This document shows, one piece after another, positions 1-9,984 of a stretch of DNA of 64,000 nucleotides. The stretch spans positions 186,001 through 250,000 of the forward strand of contig OY978104.1 of the NCBI GenBank assembly GCA_963854735.1, given 5' to 3'. Both the position numbers and the translations under genes were made by a program. Each line of letters starts with the position of its first letter. Within the stretch, counting starts at the first letter, position 1. Source of the stretch: Marvania coccoides (Eukaryota; Chlorophyta; Trebouxiophyceae; Chlorellales; Chlorellaceae). Under the pieces are notes generated by a model, which saw only the letters and a program-made list of their open reading frames with translations, was not told the origin of the DNA and did not search any database.

Positions 1-81
1 CGCGAGTCTGACTTCCCCGCCCTCCTTGCCGACATTTTTGGCCCGGACGCCATCTCGGGGCTGCTCAGCAGCCGCCGCTGA
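1..81 (+). CDS. 3' end of an unidentified protein-coding gene (partial)
   Basis: The window opens inside an open frame that reads 26 residues, ending GLLSSRR, and stops at TGA (79-81). The codons are GC-rich, as in the real exons here, and the following sequence turns AT-rich at once, which fits a coding end. The rest of the gene lies to the left of the window, so no family can be assigned. It would be convergent with SRP54. Confidence 0.45.
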   Translation, partial: RESDFPALLADIFGPDAISGLLSSRR

Positions 82-525
82 ATTCAGAACATGCAAGAGA
101 AATTGAGGTAGAGGTGGATGCCGTGCGAACCTGGAGTCTGCCGTACCTCACATGCCTGGTGTTTGTCAAGTTTGTTGCACGGCATGGCGGTTGCAGCAGC
201 AGCAGTAGTAGTGCTGAGCTGCAGGCAATCAGAGCCGGTTGCAAGCTGCAGCCCCTCCCCCTCAGCCTAAATCCTTAATAGAAATTAATGTATATCCTCT
301 TCTTCATCATCATCTTCTTCTTTGTCTAGAGTTTTCGTCAATTTTTTATTTATATGTCTGAAGAGGCACATGGGTTTGTGTCATTTTTCAAAAAAAAACA
401 ACGAATACAGCTACTAACTAACTACACTATAAAAAAAGGCGGGAAAATGGGAAGCACTTCTACTACCTAGAATATAAAGCTACTTGGGTTTCTCTCCCAC
501 GCTGTCAATTGAGGAAGGAAAAAAA
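82..525. other. Convergent intergenic region
   Basis: This is AT-rich 3' flanking DNA between the partial plus-strand gene and SRP54. It holds short (GCA)n and TCTTCATCATC-type simple sequence and A-runs. I see no further gene in it. Confidence 0.6.
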
Positions 526-2121
526 CTAAAACTTGCCCTCCATCTGCTTCATCAGGTTTTGCAGCGCCCCTGGCCCGCCCATCATCTTCAGCATGTGGGG
601 CGGCAGCATGCGGCTCATCTGCGCCAGGTTGCGCGGGTTCATGTCCCCGCCCTTCATGTTCTTTGGCAGCTTCATTCCCTTCATCGCCGTGCTAAACACC
701 TTGGCCAGCCGCTTGTACTCCTCCAGCATGACCGCCACCTCCTCCACGCTGCTGCCCGACCCCCGCGCCCACCGCTCTATCCGCGGCACCTCCCCCAGCA
801 TCTTTGTCGACCCGCAGTCCAGCTCCTTGTCGGTCATAGAGTCCATGATCGTCATGAACCTCTTCAGCCGCGCCTGGCTCTCCTTCTCGTGCCCAGCCGG
901 CATCACCGCGTTGGAGAAGCCCGGGATCATGGACATGACCTGGCTCATGGGCCCCATCTTCATGATGTTTGAGAACTGGTCGTACATGATGCGCAGCGTG
1001 AACTCGCCCTTGGTGATCTTGGCCAGAAGCTCCTCCTGCTGCGCCTCCTCGGGCAGCGCGTCCTTCACCTTGTCGATGAACCCGCCCCAGTCACCCCGCC
1101 CCAGCAGCCGCGCCACGAACTTTTTGGTTTCAAAGTCCTCGAACTCGTGCATGTGCTCGCCCGTGCCGATGAAGGTGATGGGGGACCGGGTGGCGGACAC
1201 CGCTGACAACGCACCACCGCCCTTGGCATGGCCGTCCAGCTTCGTGAGAATGACCTGGCCCACGTCCACAGAGTCGTGAAACGCCTTGGCCTGGTCAAAT
1301 GCGGCCTGGCCGATGGACCCATCCATGACGAAGATAACATGGTCGGGCTGCACCGCGGACGCCACCTGCCGCATCTCCTCGAACAGCGATTCCTCCTGCT
1401 TGTGGCGCCCAGAGGTGTCGACGATGATGAGGTCGCGCTTCTCGTCCTTGAACCGCTGCACGCCCGCAGCGGCGATGGCCGAGGGGTCGGTCTCCTGGTA
1501 GGACCCGTAGAACGGGATCTGCGCCTTGGTGGCGTTCTGCTTGAGCTGGTCAAAGGCACCAGCGCGGAAGGTGTCGGCGCACACCAGCGCCGGCTTGAAC
1601 CCCTTCTTCTTGTGCCAGTACGCATACTTGGTACAAGTGGTGGTCTTACCCGCACCCTGCAGTCCCACAAACATCACCACATTGGACTTGCCCTTCTTCA
1701 GCTCCAGCTTCTTCAGCTCAACGCCGCTGTCCAGCATGGAGCACAGCTCCTCGAACACCGCCTGTGTAAGGATGGAGAGGGGGGGGGGGGGGGGGGGGGG
1801 GGGTTGGAAGATGAAAAAATGGGTAAGTGCGATGCTCAAAATGGATTAAAATTCTAAAATTCCGAGCATATTTGAGAAAACTGTGCTCACCTTTTCGATC
1901 ACACGCTGCTTGTTCAGTCCCTGCGCGAGCTCGTGCATGTTGACGCGCTTCTTCACGTTGTTTCGCAAGCCCGCCACCATTCTGACGTTCACATCGGCCT
2001 GGAGCAGGGCGGTGGCGATCTCCTTCAAGCACGCATCCAGTGCAGCCTCGTCAATCACGGGCGCAGCGGACATGGACGCCAAAGCATTGGTAATGCGATG
2101 GCCCAGCTCCGCAAGCACCAT
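526..2121 (-). CDS. SRP54: Signal recognition particle 54 kDa subunit (SRP54)
   Basis: GTPase subunit of the cytosolic signal recognition particle; it binds signal sequences and 7SL RNA and docks ribosomes to the ER. Two exons are seen: 2121-1891 and 1761-526 (intron 1762-1890, phase 0), giving 488 aa against about 500 in the family. The N domain fills about residues 1-85. The G domain shows P-loop [10 protein letters not shown] (about 110-119), DTSGR and [12 protein letters not shown] methionine-rich M domain ends in LMKQMEGKF. The start MVLAELG matches the family N-terminus and no transit peptide precedes it, so this is the cytosolic rather than the chloroplast form. The intron carries an unbroken 25-nt C tract (minus strand) just upstream of its 3' splice site. 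It is divergent from the tafazzin-like gene. Confidence 0.95.
1779..1803 (-). repeat. 25-nt homopolymer tract acting as polypyrimidine tract
   Basis: Twenty-five uninterrupted G on the plus strand read as C on the SRP54 sense strand, 17-41 nt upstream of the intron's AG. The position is that of a polypyrimidine tract. Length is probably polymorphic or subject to sequencing error. Confidence 0.7.
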
Positions 2122-2548
2122 GCTGGAAACTCTGAGATGCTGTTACGGGTGCAACGAGGCCAGAAAGATGTATTGAATTTATAAATTTGAACTTTAAACG
2201 AGGTGTTCCGTCAGCTATCCGCGGATCGCACAGTTGCATGTATAGCAAGAGGAATAAAAATAGAGTATTATTAACAAGCCAGAAGGCGAGTGGAGAGCGA
2301 AAAAAAAAAAGGTTTCGACAAAAATAAATTCCCTCGCCAGTTTCCTCGCTCCGCCTTCACATCAATTGTAAACTGTTTTATTTTCAGCTTGCAATTTTAA
2401 TTATGGGATGGCCCTCGCGCCATTCGGCTGCAACTCTTAATAACATAAATATTCAATCGACGGACGCATAATTTATAGAAGACTTTGCTGCAGCTCGCTT
2501 TGCTGTCTACGGCATCACTCCGCGCAAATTGAACTCGCAAGCTGAACC
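2122..2548. other. Divergent promoter region SRP54 / tafazzin-like
   Basis: 427 bp of AT-rich DNA lies between two divergent start codons, so both promoters must be here. No clear TATA box or repeated element stands out. Confidence 0.5.
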
Positions 2549-4060
2549 ATGGGGCTTGCCCACCTCACGTCGCTGCTGCCCGCCTCTTCCCAAGTTGGGA
2601 CGTTGGGCGTGGTGGCAAAGTACAGGGAGCTGGTGCGCATCAACTCCCCCAATGCGGCCATCGATCAAGGCGGCGCCGCGTTCCTTGAGGCCAAGGACCG
2701 GGCGCTGATGCGGCTGCGGCAGCGACGTCAGCGCGTCCGTGCGCAGCTGGACCCCCGAGGCGCGCTGCACCGCCTGCGCGCTCGCCTGCTGGAGGGGCGA
2801 CCAACGACAGTTGTGGCAAGCAGCAGTAGCAGCAATGAGAACGGCGGTGGCTGCCTGCGGCGCTTTGAGGAGCCAGTGCAGCTCGGCTCTTCCACCTACT
2901 CTGCTGCCGTGACCGAGAGCAACCAGGTGCTGCGTGCGGTGGTGCTGGGCGGGCTGTGCTCCTTGAGCAAGGCGTTCATGCACGGTGCCACCCGGTTCGA
3001 GGTGACTGGCGAGGACCGCATGCGCGCTGCCCTGGACCGTCCCCCAGGCCAAGGGCTCATCACCGTCAGCAACCACGTGGCATCCATCGACGACCCAATG
3101 GTCACAGCGGCGCTGCTGCCCCCCGAGTACATCTTCAAGCCAGAGGCGCTGCGGTGGACGCTGTGCGCCACGGATCGGTGCTTCAAGAACGCGGCAGCAG
3201 CTTTGTTTTTTCGCGCAGGCAAGGTGCTGCCCGTGGACCGCGGCGCAGGGGTGGACCAACCCGGCATGCGCGCAGCCAGAGATCGGCTGCGGCGGGGGGA
3301 GTGGGTGCACATCTTCCCTGAAGGCACGCGGTCAAAAACAGTGGCAATGCTGCCGGCGCGGCGCGGGGTGGGCTGGCTGGCTGCCGCCTGCGAGCGGCCC
3401 CCTCTGGTGCTCCCCTTTGTACATTCTGGCATGGACAAGGTGGTGCCGCGTGGGGCCGTGCTGCCCCGGCCTAGGCAGAGAGTGAGGGTGGCGGTGGGAG
3501 AGCCTGTGGTGGTGGTGGACCTGCTGGAGCGGGGGAGGGCAGAGGGGTGGACTGAGAGGGAGCTGCACGCCGCCATTGCAGACCGCGTGGGTGCCGCGCT
3601 GTGCGCGCTGAAAGCTGAGCTTGAGGGGCTGCCGCTGGAGGCGGTGTCCCCTCCTCCCTCCACAGTGGCGTCAGCGCTGGCCGAGGACTCGCTGCTGCCG
3701 CTGATTGACGAAGAGCTGGGCATCATGCGGCGGTGGCGGACGCGGTGGGAGTCACTGGGGCTGCCGTCCTTGGTGCAGCGCATGCGGCTGCCGGGATCAT
3801 CGCAGCAGCAGCAGCAGTTGGGGGGAGAAGAAGTAACGAGCAGCAGCAGCAGAATTAGGCTTGAGCAGCGTGCGGGCACGCTGTCGGCGGCGTGGGAGCT
3901 GTTGCGTGCGCGGGAGCGCCCCGCTGCTTTAGAGATATTTGCTGTGCTGTCTGAGCACTCCAGGGACAGGGTGCGCCACGTGAAGGAGCTGCTGCAACAA
4001 AGCTCGCAGTCGCCGCAACTTTTGAAGAAAGCTGCTGTGGATCTGTCGATCTCAACGTGA
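2549..4060 (+). CDS. TAZ: Tafazzin-like lysophospholipid acyltransferase
   Basis: PlsC-type acyltransferase of the tafazzin family (cardiolipin remodelling in mitochondria; the Arabidopsis relative acts on lyso-NAPE and related lipids). It is a single exon of 503 aa. The HX4D motif appears as NHVASIDDP (about residue 175) and the glycerophosphate motif as HIFPEGTRS (about 256). Between them CFKN and GKVLPVDRG align with tafazzin's conserved block, and GEWVHIFPEG is the tafazzin form of that motif. A basic N-terminal extension of about 150 residues and a C-terminal extension of about 170 residues, with a short poly-Q run, are unlike animal tafazzin and may carry targeting or regulatory information. 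A TGTAA poly(A) signal lies at 4262. Substrate specificity cannot be read from sequence. Confidence 0.88.
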   Translation: MGLAHLTSLLPASSQVGTLGVVAKYRELVRINSPNAAIDQGGAAFLEAKDRALMRLRQRRQRVRAQLDPRGALHRLRARLLEGRPTTVVASSSSSNENGGGCLRRFEEPVQLGSSTYSAAVTESNQVLRAVVLGGLCSLSKAFMHGATRFEVTGEDRMRAALDRPPGQGLITVSNHVASIDDPMVTAALLPPEYIFKPEALRWTLCATDRCFKNAAAALFFRAGKVLPVDRGAGVDQPGMRAARDRLRRGEWVHIFPEGTRSKTVAMLPARRGVGWLAAACERPPLVLPFVHSGMDKVVPRGAVLPRPRQRVRVAVGEPVVVVDLLERGRAEGWTERELHAAIADRVGAALCALKAELEGLPLEAVSPPPSTVASALAEDSLLPLIDEELGIMRRWRTRWESLGLPSLVQRMRLPGSSQQQQQLGGEEVTSSSSRIRLEQRAGTLSAAWELLRARERPAALEIFAVLSEHSRDRVRHVKELLQQSSQSPQLLKKAAVDLSIST

Positions 4061-4219
4061 CGAGAATTTATTTTTAAACCAACGAACGGAAGGGGAAAAA
4101 AAAAGTCTGGGATGCCAAGGCTTCAATTGAAGCTCGTAGAATGGGTGATACAGCAGTGACATTGAACTAATGAATGAATTTCTACTTGTGTTTTTTACGT
4201 GTTTGATACATATATGTTA

Positions 4220-4224
4220 TTACA
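4220..4224 (-). terminator. Candidate TGTAA poly(A) signal for the carrier gene
   Basis: TGTAA on the minus strand, about 110 nt after the carrier's stop. It lies within the tail region of the convergent tafazzin-like gene, so the two 3' UTRs probably overlap. Confidence 0.35.
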
Positions 4225-4261
4225 AAATTGCAGTACTTTTTTTCATATTGCAGTACTTGAA

Positions 4262-4266
4262 TGTAA
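4262..4266 (+). terminator. Candidate TGTAA poly(A) signal for the tafazzin-like gene
   Basis: TGTAA about 200 nt past the stop codon, in AT-rich sequence. Confidence 0.35.
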
Positions 4267-4333
4267 ATAGAATAAGATGGAATGAGTCAACGGTATGACA
4301 GCAGTACTATGAGGGAAAAAAACACATCAGCCA

Positions 4334-5649
4334 TCATTTCTTCTTCGTTTCTTCTTCGTTTTGAAACAGGGACAGCTGGTGCATCACCGTCTCGTACACC
4401 AGAAACGTGAGCGCCGACTGGGGCATGACACGCAGCACATTGGGCACGAGACCCTTGTACAGACCCCGCACCCCCTCCCGCGCCAACGTCACCCTCAGCA
4501 CATCTCCCACCCCCTTGTACTTGAGCGCCCGCGCGTCCATGCGCTGCTGCAGGCGGGAGCGCACAACCTGCGAGGGGTAGGTGACGACGGAGGCGGCCAT
4601 CTTGGAAAGGGCGCCGCAGGCGGTGACCTCGAACGAGGATAGCCTGCGTGGTGGGGCATCTGATCCTGGTGCTGACTTTTCCAGGGGGTAGACAAACTGG
4701 CGGAGCTGCAGGGCGGCGGTCTTGAGCTCCTCGTACACCGCAAACTGGATGGCGCCATGAGACACCAGAAACAGCGAAGGCAAGAGGCCTTTGTAAAGCC
4801 CCCGCAGCCCCTCTGTCCTGCCTATTGTCACCAGGCAGTCCACAAAGCCAGAGTAGGCAGAGGGCAACGGCCGTGCAACCCCGCCTCCTGCTGCTGCCGC
4901 TGCTTTAGCTGCACCTTGTGCTGCCGCGGCGGTAGTTTGAAGTGGCGAGATTGGCGGCGGTGCCGCTGTTGCTGCTGCTGCTGCTTTTTGCGTCCAGGCA
5001 TGCTGCCTCTGCAGCTGTAGCCGCGTCTTCACCACCCAGATGGGGTTTGTGATGAAGCACACAATGCTTCCTGCCTCTGCTGCGCTCGCCAGGTGCATCA
5101 GCGGACCCAGCTTCCTTTCCTGCCCCAACATCTCTCGGTAGCGGTCCTTGGCAGCGTTGTAGGCGAAAAAGTAAACTCCCCACGCCAGGCCAGAGCCAAT
5201 CAACGCCGGGGTGAGGCCTGGAAGATGAAACAATTTGTTTTTTAAGTTCAAATTATCAGCGCGTTTTCGAAAATAGCCTCTTCTGCTACTTGTCAACCGT
5301 GAACGCACCCGAGTACAGGCCTCGCCAGCCCTCTTCCCTGGCAATCACTCGCAGGGCGTCAACCGTGCCGCGGTAGGCAGGCGCACTGCCAGCTCCATCC
5401 TGCACCTGCAGCCTCGTCTTGATCATGTCCAGAGGGTGCAGCGCCAGGACGGTCGACAGCCCAGCGGTGCACCCAGCCACAGCGTGCTTCCTGCGAGATG
5501 GGGGGATAGCGCACACGCGTTACCTTTTGATGGGGTGGCGGAGGGAAATGCGCCATTGAAACAAGTTTTATTTTATTCCTCGATTCGATTGAAAAAAAAA
5601 TAAAAAAATAAAAATGCAACTCGCCACGGGACTGGCTGCTGGCTGTCAT
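4334..5649 (-). CDS. Mitochondrial carrier family protein, folate-transporter type
   Basis: Six-helix solute carrier of the SLC25 family, closest by eye to SLC25A32/FOLT1 (folate or FAD carrier). Exons: 5649-5621 (start, weak donor GTTGCA, tentative), 5490-5309 and 5217-4334; phases agree. The first Solcar repeat has HPLDMIKTRLQV. The second has ITNPIWVVKTRLQLQ, followed by an inserted Ala-rich, low-complexity stretch of about 40 residues. The third has TYPSQVVRSRLQQ. The family-specific block SGLAWGVYFFAYNAAKDRY resembles the folate carrier (GLSWGLYFFFYNAIK). In the folate carrier a Trp replaces the usual charged residue of repeat 2 (PIW here), consistent with that subfamily. Plants place FOLT1 in the chloroplast envelope, so the compartment is open. 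Confidence 0.85.
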
Positions 5650-6295
5650 TACCGCTAGATTTCGCAGCCATGATTTGCAGATGGAGAATAAAATATAAAT
5701 AAGGCATTTCGTGGATGGCGTAAATCACTCTTTTTTCCTTCCACCGCCGCCTCTGCCCATTCAGTTCACGGTTGCTGGCTTTGATAAGTGATCCAAGTGA
5801 GGCATGGCATCAATATACATGGGAAAATGTCATTAGCGTCAGGCATGACAGCAGCCATGCATGTGTCGTCCGAGAATGCACCGCCGCTCTTGTGCCCGCC
5901 GCTCCCGTGCTGGGGCAATTCGCTACAAGTTCAATGAGCGCGCTATGACGTCTGCTGCCGTTGAAAACGGCGGGATCGTTCTGCCGCTCTGCCTGGCCTC
6001 CTACAGCGCACCGCACAGGCTATGTCGTGTTTTTCTTCCTCGCTTTCCCCGGTAAACGAAACATAAACTAGACATAAATTCATGGTTACAGCCCGGTTGC
6101 ACAGCTTTATAGTGGATACATGGTAAGATCCACATGGTTCCAGTTAGCACTATTATCATGGGTCAGAAGAAGTATAATACGGACGGAAAAAACAAGTCAG
6201 TTAGTTCATGACATTAGAGTGTCTGTCTATCCAGTGTCTTGCTATTACTATTCAGTCACTCTTGCGTGCTTCCTCACCACCACCCACCCAACCAA
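5650..6295. other. Intergenic region
   Basis: Noncoding DNA of 646 bp between the 5' end of the carrier gene and the 3' end of the CBS gene, both on the minus strand. It contains the carrier's promoter and short spurious frames only. Confidence 0.5.
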
Positions 6296-7735
6296 TCAGC
6301 CGTCCACCAGCTTGCGCAGGATGTCGGTGAGGGTGATCACGCCGCAGGGCGCCAGCCCCTCGTCGCACACATACACCCGGTGCAGCCTGTTGTGCACCAT
6401 CTTGTCCATCACCTCGGAGAAGGTGGTGTCTGGCGAGCAGGTGATGAGCTCTTGGCCAACCTCAGCGCCAGGGTGGCTCTCGCGCCGCCGCATCTGGCGC
6501 TCCTTGACGAACGTGAAACCCGCGGAGGAGGGCTGCGACGGGGACCCTGTGACCATGGGCGAGGGCCCTCCGTTTCCTCCCGACTCGTCCCTGGTGATTG
6601 CGTAGCCTGCGTACTCTGTGCCGTGCTCCAGCGCCAGAAACTCGCCCACAGGGAGGGCCAGAGACCCAAAGTGCTCGGCCATGATGGTGCTGCATTTGTT
6701 TGAAGATAGAGGGGGGTGAGAAGAAGGGCTGGGGGGAGGCAAAGTATTGGTTGGGGGGGGGGGGGGAAGAGGGGGGGACAGGGAGGGCGCTGCACACAAT
6801 ATTTTGTGATAAAATTTCTCGTTCAACTCACCGCAGCTCCGATACGGAGAAGTTGCCGATGATGGCCCCCGAGGTGTTGACCACCGCCACCGCGCTGATG
6901 CTCCTCTCCTCCATGAGCACCATGGCGTCCAGCGCTGGCGTCTCTGGGCGGACAGTGATGGTGCCGCTGGCGCCGCGCACAAAGCCCATGTCCGCCACGG
7001 TGGCATCACCCAGCCTGCCCAGGTCGTCCAGGTGTTGGTAGATGAACTTGATGACGTCCGACTGCGACACCACGTTGGTGAGCTGGCCATTGGTGTCAAA
7101 CAGCGCCAGGCGGTGAACCACCTGCCGGGAACGGGTGCCGCCGAACAGGGCGGTGGCCTGCTTGGGGTAGAGGAACCCGTCGTGGATGATCTCCCGCAGC
7201 GAGGCGTGCTGCGCGATGTTGAGGTTGTAGAACCAGCCGTCGGAGCCCAGCGACTTCAAGTCCTTGATGCAGGTGCTGGCGAACCGGGTGCCCTGCTCCT
7301 CCAGCACACGCATGCGCTTGAGCATCTTGGCGTCCTTGAGGGAGGACAGGTCGATGACCTGCAAGAAGGAGGAAAGGACGTCGCGGATGTCGATGAACCC
7401 GGCAACGTCCTTGATGCTGCCCTGGGGCTCGGCGGTCTCGCGGTGCTGCACATCGTTGCTTTCGGTGGTCACCACGGGGGCGGACAGCACGCGATGCGCA
7501 GCCAGCACCTGAATTGCGAGAGAGGGAAGGGAGAAAAAAAATGCATAAGTTGTAATTAATTGCATGCGACAAGGCGGGGCCCAATTATGCCACGCGTTAT
7601 ACTCACCCGCAAACACTGATCAACAGAAGCGTTCTCTTTGATTGCCACAACATGCTGGGGCTTGAAAAGTTCACTCAGTTTCGTCGTGGCGAGGAGCGTG
7701 CGAGCGGCGCTGGTATCCACAGAACCAGCGGCCAT
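6296..7735 (-). CDS. CBS-domain protein, SnRK1/AMPK gamma-like (PV42/SNF4 type)
   Basis: Four tandem CBS motifs form two Bateman modules that bind adenine nucleotides; relatives regulate SNF1/AMPK-type kinases. Exons: 7735-7607 (MAAGSVDTS...), 7508-6832 and 6689-6296; phases 0 and 2 agree, total 399 aa. CBS-type cores can be seen at HRVLSAPVV, VHRLALFDTNGQLTNVVSQSDVI, RSISAVAVVNTSGAIIGNFSVSEL and LHRVYVCDEGLAPCGVITLTDIL, ending LRKLVDG. There is no kinase-interaction or glycogen-binding domain, so it resembles the short plant PV42 class rather than the beta-gamma fusion. The second intron carries a 14-nt C tract on the sense strand (6753-6766). The kinase partner is inferred, not seen. Confidence 0.8.
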
Positions 7736-8162
7736 GTCGCCCTTGCTCTTCTTCTTCTTAAACGGCCAAATCTTGACGAATTTATATGCCAGGTCTCAAA
7801 TTATATAAAATGATTTATTTTTGAGGAGTAAGTAGCCCTGTTGGATCGACAGAGACTGGAGGTGTTCCTGTTGATCAACCCAAATATTAAAATATAATGC
7901 CGCGCAATCGGAACAGGTGCGGTTTTCACGAGAGAGCGTCCCGACAAAAAAAAATGTTCGTGTGTTTTCGTTTACATTCTGATTCAAAAACCAATACATG
8001 TATGCGTGAAAATACTGTTTGAGAAGGCTCATCATTCGCGCAATTGTTGTTTTGATGTAAACTCTCATCACAAATGATTTAAAGCTCTGCGCTGCGCCGA
8101 GGGCGGGCAGGGTCTCTACGTGCATTCAATTTCCCCCAAATTTCGTCATTTTTTTGTTGCAG
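7736..8162. other. Intergenic region upstream of the CBS gene
   Basis: AT-rich DNA containing the promoter of the minus-strand CBS gene and, at its right end, a good 3' splice site (T-rich tract then TTGCAG, 8151-8162) feeding the orphan exon that follows. No partner upstream exon could be recognised. Confidence 0.45.
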
Positions 8163-8429
8163 AGGCAGTCGCTGGTCTTCCTCTGGGAGCACTCGGCCGT
8201 AATCGGCCGCTCCAAGAATCAGCGGTCCAACCTGCCTGCGGCGATTCGTGCCTTTATCGATCACGACGTCCTAAAGTCAGGAATTGAGGCCCCGTCTTAC
8301 CTAAACCTCAAGGGCATCACCACGCCCAAGCAGCTCAAGCGGTACGCCCAGGCGCTGCAGCACTCGACGGTGCGCTCGGCTGATTTGCCGCTTGCTCAGC
8401 GCGCGGAGCTCGTTGCACTGCATGTATAA
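8163..8429 (+). CDS. Orphan terminal exon of unknown protein
   Basis: A canonical acceptor (TTTTTTTGTTGCAG) is followed by 88 codons ending at TAA (8427-8429). The product reads RQSLVFLWEHSAVIG... and ends AQRAELVALHV, with ordinary amino-acid composition. No upstream coding exon or start codon is recognisable between here and the CBS gene. It could be the last exon of a gene whose first exon I cannot find, or a gene fragment stranded next to the degenerate block at 8430-9792. No family recognised. Confidence 0.3.
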   Translation, partial: RQSLVFLWEHSAVIGRSKNQRSNLPAAIRAFIDHDVLKSGIEAPSYLNLKGITTPKQLKRYAQALQHSTVRSADLPLAQRAELVALHV

Positions 8430-9792
8430 CGCACCTTCGCCAGCATAATAAATTAAAATTAAAATAGCTGTAAATCTCTCTATCGCATCCTGCACGAGTT
8501 TGGTGGCTTGCGCCTCGGGCTGGTCTACCCGCAGTACGCGGTACCACTCGCGCAGCGTCTTCATAGACTCGTCGGAGAGCTTGGGGATCTTCTGCGTGGT
8601 CCCCCACCCCTCCCCCCACCGCTCCACTCCCTCCACTCCGGGTAGTCCGGTGAGTCGGTGAGCATCGCACTTGGTCGGGACGCCATAAAACCGACCAATC
8701 TGGTCCACCCACCATCTTTGCTTTGACGGCAAGCGCCTTGTAGGCGTCGAAGAACGGCCCCAGCGCGTCCTCTCCTTAGTGAAGTCGTAGCCCCCGGGGA
8801 GGTGGGGGCCCAGTCGTCGAACGTATCCGCCAGCGCGCTGGATGTACCGCGTCTGAAGGGCGCGTCTTCGCCCGCGCCCGCCCCCGCGCCGCCAGCACCC
8901 CCTGCGGCGGACTGCTGCGCGTATACCGCCGCTGCCCCGCTGAATGGCGGCTGTCACCGGCTCTGGCAACGCGGCCGCAGTTGCCAGGTCGTATTGGAAG
9001 TCTTGGCAGTGGGCCATGTAACCGCCGAGTTGGCTTTCACCCGTGGTTTTTAGTGTAGCAGCAGCCCTTTGCTTGCGTTTTTCAGCCAGGTGTTTGCTTT
9101 GCACATCGGTTATCATCGCGAGCACCTGCCGCGGCGAAAACGGCCCGCCCTCCATTCGCCAGCCATCTTTGAGCAGTTCAATTCCCCGCCCCTCCGCGGC
9201 ACGCAACTTGCCCTCCAGCTCGCTGCTCACGGAGCGGAGATGACCTGCAGTGGCGGCCACCAGCTCGTCAGGCGCCGGCTGCTGCACCACCTCCTCCAGA
9301 CAAACGTGCGGCTGCCGCTACTGCTGCTGCCGCCGCTGCAGTCCTCAGGCTCCTCCACGCCGTCGCCGGTGTTGGCGGGAGGGGCAGAGGGAGACTCTCC
9401 CAGGATGGGGGAGACGGCGCAGGTGGGCCCCGGCTGGGCACAGGAGCTTGGTGGCGGGGCATCGCCAGCCGCATCGGTGGTGCTCGAGCCAGGCGTGGCG
9501 CCGCGCTGTCCCGGTTTGCAGGAGTGGCGCTCAGCAGCTGCCACCTTCTGCTCGGATGCGAGCGCGCAGAGCGTATTTTTCGCCTCTCGGAATACTTGCA
9601 GCTCCAGGCGCAAGTCAACGGCGACCAGGCCCATGTCAGGTGCGGCTGCTGCTATACCGCGGGACCCTCGCCACCGCTGGTGCACAGCCGGATTTCCTTG
9701 TCAGCGATCAAGCCAGCAGCGGCCTTGATCTGCGCCTCTAGCGTCAGCCGCGCCTGCTCCAGGCGAGCATGCAGCTCGTCGCCCTCACTCAT
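8430..9792 (-). pseudogene. Degenerate, frameshifted coding block (possible mobile-element remnant)
   Basis: Codon-like GC-rich sequence reads on the minus strand in at least three frames in turn. It begins at ATG 9792 (MSEGDELHARLEQARLTLEA) and stops after 46 codons. It resumes in another frame at about 9685 (LELQVFREAKNTLCALASEQ) and then in a third (LSSVSSELEGK-like heptads, LKDGWRMEGGPFSPRQVLAM). Near the end it switches again (FFDAYKALAVKAK; SDESMKTLREWYRVLR). The early part is rich in heptad-type Leu/Ala/Glu and could be a coiled coil. The neighbouring genes have clean frames, so sequencing error alone is an unlikely cause. I recognise no family; a decayed transposon or virus-derived gene is possible. 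Confidence 0.45.
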
Positions 9793-9960
9793 GAATCTCT
9801 TTGATTTTATGTACAGAATACAACTTCTCTCGCGATCTTTTCAGCAAGGCTCCCTGAAATTCTCAATTATTTCGTTAATTGAGATCATCGTAGAGAAAGA
9901 TAAACCATTTGACGCCCTGAGAGCGAAAACTATGAGACTTGATGTCGATTAATTAATTAT

Positions 9961-9984
9961 TTTTCGTGCTTATAAGCACGAAAA
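9961..9984. repeat. 24-bp perfect palindrome
   Basis: The 24 bases (TTTTCGTGCTTA and its exact reverse complement) form a perfect, loopless palindrome just outside the degenerate coding block. It may be a terminal-repeat scar of an element, a strong hairpin in RNA, or a binding site for a dimeric protein. Confidence 0.75.

Noticed and set aside
533..1279. 248-codon open frame on the plus strand opposite SRP54
   Set aside because: It is an antisense shadow of a strongly conserved GC-rich exon; no splice sites or family features.
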